Source: JAGHAJ01 sp964559865 [NCBI: uncultured Synergistota bacterium] (GTDB lineage: Bacteria; Synergistota; JAGHAJ01). Taken from it: DNA of 30,240 nt. Of the stretch, positions 8,451 through 15,421 are shown one piece after another (within the stretch, counting starts at the first letter, position 1; the number at the start of each line of letters is the position of its first letter). The stretch covers positions 1 through 30,240 of the forward strand of contig CAZLJD010000010.1 in NCBI GenBank assembly GCA_964559865.1. Direction: 5' to 3'. A program made the position numbers and the translations under genes. The notes beneath the pieces were generated by a model, which saw only the letters and a list, made by a program, of their open reading frames with translations, was not told the DNA's origin and did no database searches.

Positions 8451-9428
8451 CTATTTCCAGACCCCAGCTTCTTTGTAGAACTTTATTGCACCTTTGTGGA
8501 ATGGTATGTTAACCCCCTTTGTTGCTCCCTCTAACGTTACAAAGTTTCCTGCCTTGTGTGCTTCTCTGAGTTCCTTCAGGTGTGTGTAGAGTGTTTTTGT
8601 TACTCGGTAGATTATCTCCTCTGGTATGTCCACCCTTGTACCCAGAATATTGGTTTGGGCAATTGTGTGTACTACATAGTTTTGATGTGGATATAGACCT
8701 GCTTTGATGTCAAATTCAAAGTAGTCGGGTACTTCTTCTATTATCCGCTTTGCCTCCTCTGGTGTAAACCCAAGCAGTTTTACATCTTTCCTTACTGCCA
8801 TTACCTGTGTTACTGCTGTAACTGGTGGTCCCCCAACTGGTATAATGGCGTCTACTTTCCTGTCTGCTAACAGTTTTGCGGCTTCTGCATATCCTACATA
8901 CACGGGGGTTATTACATCTTTATTCTTGTGGTAGTCAAGTCCTACGCTCCTTAGGATTATCCACGAAGATGTTTCCGTACCCGAGGCTGGACGGCCAACT
9001 ACTACCTTTTTCCCTTTCAGGTCTTTGATGTCATTTATACCTGGAGCTACGACTATGTGTACCACATTGGGCCATAGTGCACCGATCGCCCTAAGCCACT
9101 TTTTTGCTTTACCTTTGTACATAAACATACCGTTATATGCCCATCTTGCCACTTTGCCCTGTAGAATGGCTATCTCTACCTGTTTTCTTTGCATCCTTGC
9201 AATATTGTCCACGGAGCCTGCAGACGACTGTGCAGAAAATACATATCCATACTTGCCGAGATACTTGTTAAATATTTGTGCCATTGCTACACCCATTGGG
9301 TAGTATGTACCTGCGGTGGTAGCAGTGGAGATCGTTATGAAAGTCTTTTTGGCTACCGCTACTCCCCCAAGACTCATGGAGAACAGAAGGACTCCTACCA
9401 TCACGGCCATAAACACTTTTCTTTTCAA
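8451..9428 (-). CDS. TRAP transporter solute-binding protein, TAXI family
   Basis: Periplasmic receptor that captures the substrate and delivers it to the fused TRAP permease encoded next. The 325-residue protein begins with a signal peptide (MKRK, hydrophobic core about 5-20, cleavage probably after VAVA at residue 26). The mature part has the TAXI signature: ISTATTAGTYYPMG, then QSSAGSVDNI, then EIAILQ. A GKKVVVGRPASGTE segment, also typical, lies near 150. Known TAXI substrates include glutamate and 2-oxoglutarate, but most are uncharacterised. The start is TTG behind AAGGGGGTG. It follows the two-helix protein by 26 bp and is separated from the permease by the stem-loop at 8419-8443. Confidence 0.95.
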   Translation of the reverse strand: MKRKVFMAVMVGVLLFSMSLGGVAVAKKTFITISTATTAGTYYPMGVAMAQIFNKYLGKYGYVFSAQSSAGSVDNIARMQRKQVEIAILQGKVARWAYNGMFMYKGKAKKWLRAIGALWPNVVHIVVAPGINDIKDLKGKKVVVGRPASGTETSSWIILRSVGLDYHKNKDVITPVYVGYAEAAKLLADRKVDAIIPVGGPPVTAVTQVMAVRKDVKLLGFTPEEAKRIIEEVPDYFEFDIKAGLYPHQNYVVHTIAQTNILGTRVDIPEEIIYRVTKTLYTHLKELREAHKAGNFVTLEGATKGVNIPFHKGAIKFYKEAGVWK

Positions 9429-9454
9429 ATCAAGACACCCCCTTAGATGTTTTT

Positions 9455-9694
9455 TCAGCTTCTTACTGGGCTTTGTGTCTGTTTTTTCTTTTCACCTCCT
9501 CTCCTGAATAGTCTGAGTGCGTCTGATAATTGGAATATTGCGGCACTGAACGATATTACTGCAAATAGTCCTAACATTGCTGTGTATGGCATAGAAAGGC
9601 TGTCTGAGGCAACATCTTTTAGTGCAACGAGAAGATGATAGCTTATATATAGCATAGAACCACCAAGTACAAGACTCCCTACTATGCTTCCCAT
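9455..9694 (-). CDS. Small two-helix membrane protein of unknown function
   Basis: I do not recognise this 79-residue protein. It has two predicted membrane helices (about 3-24 and 36-58) and a short basic C-terminal tail (RRGGEKKK), which by the positive-inside rule should face the cytoplasm. ATG at 9694 has a good AGGGGGT ribosome-binding site and lies 11 bp after the DUF1667 gene, so it is a real operon member. It sits just before the TAXI binding protein. The permease already carries the fused small subunit, so a DctQ role is not needed; an accessory TRAP subunit, or a membrane anchor or quinone-side partner for the flavoprotein complex upstream, are options. None is proven. Confidence 0.75.
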   Translation of the reverse strand: MGSIVGSLVLGGSMLYISYHLLVALKDVASDSLSMPYTAMLGLFAVISFSAAIFQLSDALRLFRRGGEKKKQTQSPVRS

Positions 9695-9705
9695 GTTCTT
9701 ACCCC

Positions 9706-10077
9706 CTATATCTTATTTACACTTTTGGTCGCCACTACATTTGCACCTGTGGATGCAACATTTCTTATCAGTACATCGTGGATCTTCACGGGTGCACTCA
9801 CTCTTGCCTGCTTTATCTCTCTTATTGCATCAAATATCTTCTCTTTAGGTATAGGTTTGTCTGTTTTGACGCTTACGAGTGGTATCTCCCCGCCTTCTAC
9901 TAATATGCTCGTTGTTATCACCCTTGATGGGTTGAATATCTCCCTTCTTGCGTATTCTATTCCTTGGGGGCAGATTGCACCTTCCACTTTTATGCTATCA
10001 GGGTTGCCTTCTTCGTATTCTACATGCAGTTCACATCCGTTTGGGCATTCTATACATATCAGCTCTCTTACTTTCAT
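9706..10077 (-). CDS. DUF1667 protein (conserved CxxC pairs)
   Basis: A 123-residue protein matching the DUF1667 family, which regularly clusters with a GlpA/LhgO-like flavoprotein and an FAD/NAD oxidoreductase in Thermotoga and Firmicutes. Four cysteines sit in the N-terminal part: Cys8, Cys11, Cys15 and Cys36 (ICIECPNGC, then ICPQG). They could hold an Fe-S cluster or a metal. The C-terminal two thirds are predicted alpha/beta with no known motif. Its ATG overlaps the stop of the preceding oxidoreductase (ATGA, 4 bp), so production is coupled. It probably serves as the third, electron-transferring or assembly subunit of that flavoprotein pair; this is inferred from context. Confidence 0.88.
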   Translation of the reverse strand: MKVRELICIECPNGCELHVEYEEGNPDSIKVEGAICPQGIEYARREIFNPSRVITTSILVEGGEIPLVSVKTDKPIPKEKIFDAIREIKQARVSAPVKIHDVLIRNVASTGANVVATKSVNKI

Positions 10078-11309
10078 TCTATGAGCACCTCTATCCTGCC
10101 ATTGGTCTCTGCAAGTTCTTTTGCCTTTAAGGATAGTGATAGCATAACGGCGGGATGCATGTTTATCACCTTCCTCCTCTTTATAACCCTTTTTGAGTCC
10201 CTTACTACTATGTAATGGTCCCTTATTGGGGCTTTTACCCTTAATAGTAGCTGAACATCCCTTTGTGTGCTTATTTTTTGTGGTAATACATATCTAACAC
10301 CTTCACCTGCAATGACATCGTACAGTTTCTCTTCTTTTATTTCTCCCCTTATATACATTGATGCAAATATTCCTACCTTTTTGCCTTCCATTGATGCCAT
10401 ATCGGCAAGGTCGTGTACATGGAGGACATTCCCGGCAGAGAATACACCGGGTATATTTGTTTGATAAGTATCATCTACAATGGCTCCCATCGTCCTTTCA
10501 TCTAAGTGGACCCCGGCTTCCTCTGAGAGTTCATTTTCCGGTATCAGCCCTACTGATAATAAGAGAGTATCACAGTTCAGGTGCCTTGTTGTTCCTTCTA
10601 TTACTTTGCCCCTTTCGTCCAGTTGTGCATAGTCCACCCCCGTTAGCCTTTCTTTTCCGTATATTTTGACTACAGTGTGGCTGAGTTTTAGTGGTATGTT
10701 GAAATCTTCTAAGCATTGGGTAATGTTTCTTGGAAGACCGCTTGAGAAGGGTAGCTTTTCTAAGACGGCTAATACTTTGCTACCTTCTAATGTAAGTCTT
10801 CGTGCCATTATGAGGCCTATGTCTCCAGAGCCAAGTATCACGATCCGTTTACCTACTGAGTAGTTTTGAATGTTCATGAGTCTTTGGGCGACACCTGCTG
10901 TGAATATCCCAGAAGGCCTACTGCCAGGTATAGATATTGCACCTCTTGTCCTTTCTCTGCATCCCATGGCGAGGATTATCGATTTTGCTTTTATCCTTAG
11001 TCTTCCTGACGGGTTGCTCACCGTTAGGACTTTGTCTTTGTTTAGATTTACCACCATTGTGTTGGACATCACATCTATGCCGAGCTGTGAAATCTTCTGC
11101 ATATACCTGTCTATGTATTCAGGTCCGGTTAGGCTTTCTCTGAAGTTGTGTAGTCCAAAGCCGTCGTGTATGCACTGGTTTAGGATACCACCTATCTTGT
11201 TTTCCCTTTCTATTAGCAAGAGATCTTTTACTCCGCTTTCCTTTGCGCTTACCGCTGCTGCCATACCTGCAGGTCCTGCACCTATTATGACGACATCCTT
11301 TTCTATCAT
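10074..11309 (-). CDS. FAD-dependent pyridine-nucleotide oxidoreductase, partner of GlpA-like protein
   Basis: A 411-residue flavoprotein with two dinucleotide folds: FAD-binding GAGPAG (10-15) and NAD(P)-binding ILGSGDIG (158-165). MGCRER (115-120) and the GGILNQC segment near 40-46 are typical of the subgroup paired with GlpA/LhgO-like dehydrogenases and DUF1667. It probably moves electrons between the dehydrogenase's [2Fe-2S] site and NAD+ or another carrier. An upstream in-frame ATG at 11333 exists, but I chose 11309. It forms a 4-bp ATGA overlap with the preceding stop, sits behind GGGAGG at ideal spacing, and places the FAD motif at the usual distance from the N-terminus. Confidence 0.92.
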   Translation of the reverse strand: MIEKDVVIIGAGPAGMAAAVSAKESGVKDLLLIERENKIGGILNQCIHDGFGLHNFRESLTGPEYIDRYMQKISQLGIDVMSNTMVVNLNKDKVLTVSNPSGRLRIKAKSIILAMGCRERTRGAISIPGSRPSGIFTAGVAQRLMNIQNYSVGKRIVILGSGDIGLIMARRLTLEGSKVLAVLEKLPFSSGLPRNITQCLEDFNIPLKLSHTVVKIYGKERLTGVDYAQLDERGKVIEGTTRHLNCDTLLLSVGLIPENELSEEAGVHLDERTMGAIVDDTYQTNIPGVFSAGNVLHVHDLADMASMEGKKVGIFASMYIRGEIKEEKLYDVIAGEGVRYVLPQKISTQRDVQLLLRVKAPIRDHYIVVRDSKRVIKRRKVINMHPAVMLSLSLKAKELAETNGRIEVLIE

Positions 11310-12751
11310 CTCAACCTCCCACCAAACATCCATGATTCAGGTTTGTGTAAGTAGAAGTCGTGCGGCTTTAAGCCAAACTCCTTCTCCATTATGTCTACTA
11401 TTTTGGGCAAGCAGTACCCCCCTTGGCACCTTCCCATCATTGCCCTGCTTCTGTACTTTATTCCTACTAAGCTCTTTGCACCTATGGGGTTGTTTATTGC
11501 GTCTAATATCTCCTGTTTTGTTACCTTTTCACACCTACAGATTATTTCACCGTAGTTTGGATTCTCCCTTACGAGCCTTTCTTTTTCCTCTTCTGGCAGG
11601 GGTTCAAGCCTCTTTACGCCACGGTAATAAGGGTCAAAGTTCTCTTTTTCCGTTAGTTTTTCCTTTTTCTCTATCATTTTTTTTATCATCTTTGCTATTG
11701 CAGGTGCAGCTGTTAGTCCCGGAGATTCTATTCCTACCAGATTGATGAAATTCGGCAGATCTTCTTTTATTATAAAATCTTTGAAGCCCTTTTCTCCGGG
11801 AGGGATGGGTTTAGCCCTTATCCCTGAAAAGGCTCTTATTATGTCTTTTCTCGTGAAGTGTGGCCATAGTTTGTATCCTTCTTCAAACAGCTTTTCCATC
11901 ACTGGTAAGGTGCAACTGTAGTCTTCTGGATCGTCTATGTATTCTGCAGACGGTCCTATGAGAATAGGTCCTTCTACTGTGGGTGTAATGTGGACGCCGA
12001 GATGTCCGCTTACCCCCTTTGCCGGTACGGGGTATATAGGCATCTTTACGAGAGGTGCAAGCTTTTTGTCTAATATGTGATATTCCCCTCTGCAGGGGTA
12101 TAGCTTGTATCCATCTACTCCCACCATTGATGAGAACTTGTCTGAGATAACCCCTGTTGCGTTTATAAGCCATCTTGATCTTATTGTCCCGTTGTTTGTC
12201 TTCAGTTTGAAATCTCCTTCTTTTTTTACTGTTTTGACTTCTGTTGAGAGAAATACATCTACGCCGTTTCTTGCTGCTGTCTCTGCTGCTGCGATAGTTG
12301 CACCGTACGGAGACAGGATTGCTGTGTTTGGTGAATACATGCCCATCATAGCTTCAATACCTGGCTGCAGTTTCCCTATAGATTCTCCTTTTATCAGTTC
12401 CAACTCTACCCCATTTGCTTCCCCTTGTTCCTTTAGCCTATGGAGTTCTTCAACCTCTTCCTTTCTAAAAGCTACAAGCAGCTTGCCGGTGGCTTTCATT
12501 GGAAATTGCAGGTACTTTTGAAGCTCCTTCATGAGGCTGTTTCCTTCCACACATAGTCTTGCTTTTAACGATCCTGTAGGATAGTAAAATCCGGCATGCA
12601 GCACGCCGCTATTTCTGCAGCTTGTCCCCAGACCGACATCGCTTTCCTTGTCTATAAGAGCAATCTTAAGCCGATACCTGGATAGCTCGTAGGCAATGAA
12701 AGATCCAACGACACCGGCACCCACGATAGCTATGTCGTATTGTGTTTTCAT
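11306..12751 (-). CDS. GlpA/LhgO-like FAD-dependent dehydrogenase with BFD-type [2Fe-2S] domain
   Basis: First gene of the long minus-strand operon, 481 residues. An N-terminal FAD fold GAGVVGSFIAYELS (11-24) and the DAO-type segment TSCRNSGVLHAG (43-54) mark a glycerol-3-phosphate dehydrogenase / L-2-hydroxyglutarate oxidase-type catalytic domain. The last ~80 residues are a bacterioferritin-associated-ferredoxin-like [2Fe-2S] domain with Cys405, Cys407, Cys442 and Cys447 (ICRCEKV, then GRCQGGYC). It should oxidise a hydroxyl group (glycerol-3-phosphate, 2-hydroxyglutarate or similar) and pass electrons to the next gene product. ATG at 12751 has AGGGGGT upstream, 27 bp from the operator-like repeat. 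No glycerol kinase or facilitator is nearby, so a glycerol role is not supported here. Confidence 0.9.
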   Translation of the reverse strand: MKTQYDIAIVGAGVVGSFIAYELSRYRLKIALIDKESDVGLGTSCRNSGVLHAGFYYPTGSLKARLCVEGNSLMKELQKYLQFPMKATGKLLVAFRKEEVEELHRLKEQGEANGVELELIKGESIGKLQPGIEAMMGMYSPNTAILSPYGATIAAAETAARNGVDVFLSTEVKTVKKEGDFKLKTNNGTIRSRWLINATGVISDKFSSMVGVDGYKLYPCRGEYHILDKKLAPLVKMPIYPVPAKGVSGHLGVHITPTVEGPILIGPSAEYIDDPEDYSCTLPVMEKLFEEGYKLWPHFTRKDIIRAFSGIRAKPIPPGEKGFKDFIIKEDLPNFINLVGIESPGLTAAPAIAKMIKKMIEKKEKLTEKENFDPYYRGVKRLEPLPEEEKERLVRENPNYGEIICRCEKVTKQEILDAINNPIGAKSLVGIKYRSRAMMGRCQGGYCLPKIVDIMEKEFGLKPHDFYLHKPESWMFGGRLR

Positions 12752-12777
12752 TCATTAACCCCCTATCTCCAACCTAA

Positions 12778-12799
12778 TATACTGAGTACACTCAGTATA
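12778..12799. promoter_or_regulatory. Inverted-repeat operator overlapping operon promoter
   Basis: Perfect 10-bp arms TATACTGAGT (12778-12787) and ACTCAGTATA (12790-12799) separated by 2 bp. The right arm contains the minus-strand -10 box and the repeat extends past the expected start of transcription, the geometry of a repressor site. The GntR/FCD regulator encoded in the same operon is the natural candidate to bind it; that assignment is inference. Confidence 0.72.
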
Positions 12800-12822
12800 C
12801 TTTAATGTGTGATTGGTGTCAA
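12794..12822 (-). promoter_or_regulatory. Sigma-70-type promoter of the TRAP/flavoprotein operon
   Basis: On the minus strand, -35 TTGACA (12817-12822) and -10 TATACT (12794-12799) are separated by exactly 17 bp. The -35 is consensus and the -10 has 5 of 6 matches. Transcription should begin near 12787, about 36 bases before the first gene's ATG. This is the best vegetative promoter I see in the window. Confidence 0.85.
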
Positions 12823-12871
12823 GTGTCTTTTCCTTCTGTTCTCCGGAGTGAAAAATTTTTATTTTTGGGTA

Positions 12872-12898
12872 TAAAGTTTCCGTGGATAGTGACGAATA
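12872..12898 (+). promoter_or_regulatory. Sigma-28 (FliA) flagellar promoter for flagellin
   Basis: TAAAGTTT (12872-12879) is a full match to the sigma-28 -35 consensus. After exactly 11 bp comes GACGAATA (12891-12898), matching GCCGATAA at 5 of 8 positions. It points at the flagellin gene and predicts a transcript start near 12905, giving a leader of about 165 bases. This fits the late-class expression of flagellin in the flagellar hierarchy. Confidence 0.8.
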
Positions 12899-12926
12899 AT
12901 AAGCAGGATGATGGAAAAACTCAAGG

Positions 12927-12936
12927 AGGAGGTGAT
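12927..12936 (+). promoter_or_regulatory. Strong Shine-Dalgarno-like sequence without a start codon in the flagellin leader
   Basis: AGGAGGTGAT is complementary over 10 bases to the 16S rRNA 3' end, better than the flagellin's own site, yet no ATG, GTG or TTG follows at usable distance. It lies about 20 bases from the predicted RNA 5' end. Such sites can act as ribosome-bound mRNA stabilisers (STAB-SD, known from Bacillus leaders). It also lies inside an 11-12 codon mini-ORF (12908-12946) whose own ribosome-binding site is weak. Confidence 0.45.
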
Positions 12937-12973
12937 AAGGGGCTAAAGTATAGGGCTCACATGGTAGGGGTAG

Positions 12974-13044
12974 GGTGGTCTTCCTGCCAGTGAGTTGTTT
13001 TGTTTTTAGCTAAGACCACCAGAAGGAAGCAAGGGAGGCTTCCT
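12974..13044 (+). other. Two hairpins in the flagellin 5' leader
   Basis: First: GGTGGTCTT (12974-12982) pairs with AAGACCACC (13012-13020) around a 29-base loop. Second: AGGAAGC (13024-13030) pairs with GCTTCCT (13038-13044) around a 7-base loop AAGGGAG. The second ends 12 bases before the flagellin ribosome-binding site AAGGAGG (13057-13063). They may stabilise the message or bind a post-transcriptional regulator such as CsrA, since GGA is exposed in loop 2; both roles are hypotheses. Confidence 0.55.
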
Positions 13045-13072
13045 AAAACTATATCAAGGAGGATGATGGGTT

Positions 13073-15358
13073 ATGAGAATTTACCACAATATTCCTGCGT
13101 TGGATACCTACAGGCACCTTGCCATAACTAACAATAAGATAGCAAAGGCTTTGGAGAAGCTGTCTTCCGGTTTAAGAATCGTAAGAGCAGCAGATGACGC
13201 AGCAGGTCTTGCGATATCCGAAAAGATGAGGGCGCAGATCAAGGGATTGAATCAGGCTGCCCGTAATGCGCAGGATGGTATATCTCTGATTCAGACTGCA
13301 GAAGGTGCAATGGACGAGATGCACGCTATCCTTCAGAGGATGAGAGAGCTGGCAGTTCAGGCTGCAAGTGACTCCTACACTGACTTTGACAGACAGCAGA
13401 TTCAGAAAGAGGTGGACCAGCTAAAGAGCGAGATAGACAGGATAGCTGACACCACGCAGTTTAATACGAAGAAGCTACTTACTGGTAGTCTGAGTTACAA
13501 TCTGTTGAAGGTGGCGGGTAATGCCACGGTGAGCAACCTTAGCGCAGATAGCAGAGTGGACAGCGGTAAGTTCCAGATGGAGCTTTATCAGGCAGCTGAC
13601 GTGGCAAAAATGATGGGTGGAACTGCATTTGATAGTACTGGTGCAACTTACATGCACCTCCACACAGGAACCATAACTATTAACGGTGTTGCCATACACC
13701 TCGACTCTGACGAATACAACTCTGCAACGGACAAACTTCAGTACATAATTGACAAGATAAACGAGAAGACATCTCAGACGAATGTGGTTGCAAGTAAGGA
13801 AGCAGACCCTTATGACAGCAATGTCTATCACCTTAAACTCACGCAGGAAAATGTGGGAACGAACGAAGAGATAACGTTGGGTGGAGACGAACAAACACTA
13901 AAGGACATAGGTTTTGGTACCTTGAAGGCAGTGGAGAAGAGCTTGGCAGCTTCTACCGGTACAAATGATGTGATTACATTTACCAATGGATTGTCGCTGT
14001 TCATCAACGGTGTGAAAGTGTTGAATATAGCAGCAGGTGGACAGATGACCATTCAGTCTATAGCAAGAACTATTAATGATTACTCGGCACAGACTGGTGT
14101 AAGAGCAGAGGGAATACAGACGGGGGTTCATTGGGCCACTACAGCGGTGAGCTCGCACCTGTGGAAGCTCCGTTTAATAGAGACTACACCTGGTGTGGGT
14201 GTAGATTTAACCAATACAAATGGAGATATTAATAAACTTGGATTTGCTGCTCAGAATTATGCTACAAGTCTTACCACTATAGAGCCTCTTGCAAATGGTG
14301 ACTCAGGGATCCGGTGGTACGAGGGTAACAACGAGACTACGAATAGTTTCTCTGGTGCTCTGGGTGCAAATGGTAAGATAAGGATAAATGGCGTGTGGAT
14401 TGACATAGGAGGACTGAATACCCTTGTTTCCGTGGCAGCGGCAATAAATGCTCAATCTGCTCTTACCAATGTGAAAGCGGAAGTAGTAGGTGCTGAAACT
14501 TCAAGCCATGCAAGGTTGAGGCTGTATCAGGAGAACTCCGATACGAACAACAAGATAATCATGTACGGTGATTACGGAACAAGTACAGGTAACGATCTTG
14601 ACAAGATTGGGTTTGGTTACCCTGACAGGAATCAAATACGTGACTTTAGTGGAGAGGGTGCAAGGTACACGACGGGTGTTAATGTCAAAGTGAGGGTCTA
14701 TTCTACAGATGAGACGGGTAAGCACATAGACATCAACGCGGATAATGCGCTTATAATTGAGGGTCAAGGTAAAACAGTTACACTTCAAAAGGTAAAGAGC
14801 GGTGGGCATGTGTACACACCTCTTAACTACGACTACACTAAGAAGAGCACCGGTTTGAAGGCAGATGTTGATGGTGATGTAACACCGTGGCACTGGCAGG
14901 ACACACTCACAGTTGGTACACTGAATGTATGGGGGAGTGCAGCTGAGATAAGGGTCAGAACAGATGACAGTCTCTTCCTCCATGTGGGTGCCAACGAGGA
15001 TGAGGTAATGCAGGTAGACATCAACTCTATGAACACAGACAGCCTTGGCTTGACCGGTGTAGATGTGACTACTCATGCGACGGCAGAAATAGCTATCACT
15101 ACGATAAGCAATGCAATAAACTCTGTCTCTACAGAGAGGGCAAAACTCGGTGCTTTCCAGAACAGATTAGAACATACGATAAACAACCTCAACGTTGGAG
15201 CGGAAAACCTGCAGGCTGCAGAGTCCCGAATCAGAGATGTTGACATGGCAAAAGAGATGATGATCTACACGAAATTGCAGATACTCCAGCAGTCTGGTAC
15301 AGCAATGCTTGCGCAGGCAAATGCGCTTCCGCAGTCTGTATTGCAGCTGTTGAGATAA
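13073..15358 (+). CDS. fliC: Flagellin, large variant
   Basis: Main subunit of the flagellar filament, exported by the flagellar type III system. The N-terminal D0/D1 region (1-140) has the family signatures LEKLSSGLRI, ADDAAGLAISEKM and NAQDGISLIQTAEGA. The C-terminal D1/D0 region (about 673-761) has LGAFQNRLEHTINNL and ends in the usual LPQSVLQLLR. At 761 residues it is far longer than common flagellins of 270-500. The extra length is a surface-exposed middle region with three diverged modules of 82-86 residues (about 200-282, 307-392, 434-515), each starting with a hydrophobic-INGV element of the flagellin-IN type and ending in (K/D)(I/L)GF. The start is ATG behind AAGGAGG. Expression probably comes from the sigma-28 promoter at 12872. 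Confidence 0.96.
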   Translation: MRIYHNIPALDTYRHLAITNNKIAKALEKLSSGLRIVRAADDAAGLAISEKMRAQIKGLNQAARNAQDGISLIQTAEGAMDEMHAILQRMRELAVQAASDSYTDFDRQQIQKEVDQLKSEIDRIADTTQFNTKKLLTGSLSYNLLKVAGNATVSNLSADSRVDSGKFQMELYQAADVAKMMGGTAFDSTGATYMHLHTGTITINGVAIHLDSDEYNSATDKLQYIIDKINEKTSQTNVVASKEADPYDSNVYHLKLTQENVGTNEEITLGGDEQTLKDIGFGTLKAVEKSLAASTGTNDVITFTNGLSLFINGVKVLNIAAGGQMTIQSIARTINDYSAQTGVRAEGIQTGVHWATTAVSSHLWKLRLIETTPGVGVDLTNTNGDINKLGFAAQNYATSLTTIEPLANGDSGIRWYEGNNETTNSFSGALGANGKIRINGVWIDIGGLNTLVSVAAAINAQSALTNVKAEVVGAETSSHARLRLYQENSDTNNKIIMYGDYGTSTGNDLDKIGFGYPDRNQIRDFSGEGARYTTGVNVKVRVYSTDETGKHIDINADNALIIEGQGKTVTLQKVKSGGHVYTPLNYDYTKKSTGLKADVDGDVTPWHWQDTLTVGTLNVWGSAAEIRVRTDDSLFLHVGANEDEVMQVDINSMNTDSLGLTGVDVTTHATAEIAITTISNAINSVSTERAKLGAFQNRLEHTINNLNVGAENLQAAESRIRDVDMAKEMMIYTKLQILQQSGTAMLAQANALPQSVLQLLR

Positions 15359-15368
15359 CGGGTGAGAT

Positions 15369-15400
15369 AGGTAGGGGCATCTTGCCCCTACCTTATTTTA
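15369..15400 (+). terminator. Intrinsic terminator after flagellin
   Basis: AGGTAGGGGCA (15369-15379) pairs perfectly with TGCCCCTACCT (15383-15393) around the 3-base loop TCT, followed by TATTTTA. It starts 11 bases after the flagellin stop codon. No promoter is visible between it and flaG, so read-through probably supplies flaG-fliD at lower level than flagellin. Confidence 0.85.
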
Positions 15401-15421
15401 TCCATTAAGAAGGTGGTGTAC

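Noticed and set aside
10870-11745. 291-residue plus-strand frame across two flavoprotein genes
   Set aside because: Antisense to two proteins with complete FAD motifs; product is Leu/Ser-rich with no family match.
11306-12751. Call as true glycerol-3-phosphate dehydrogenase (glpA)
   Set aside because: Family resemblance only; no glpK, glpF or glpB/C partners and a different transporter context, so the symbol was withheld.
12805-12993. 62-residue frame in the region before flagellin
   Set aside because: It spans the sigma-28 promoter and leader, has no ribosome-binding site and no recognisable content.
14501-15076. 191-residue minus-strand frame inside flagellin
   Set aside because: Antisense shadow of a confident flagellin gene, no start signal.
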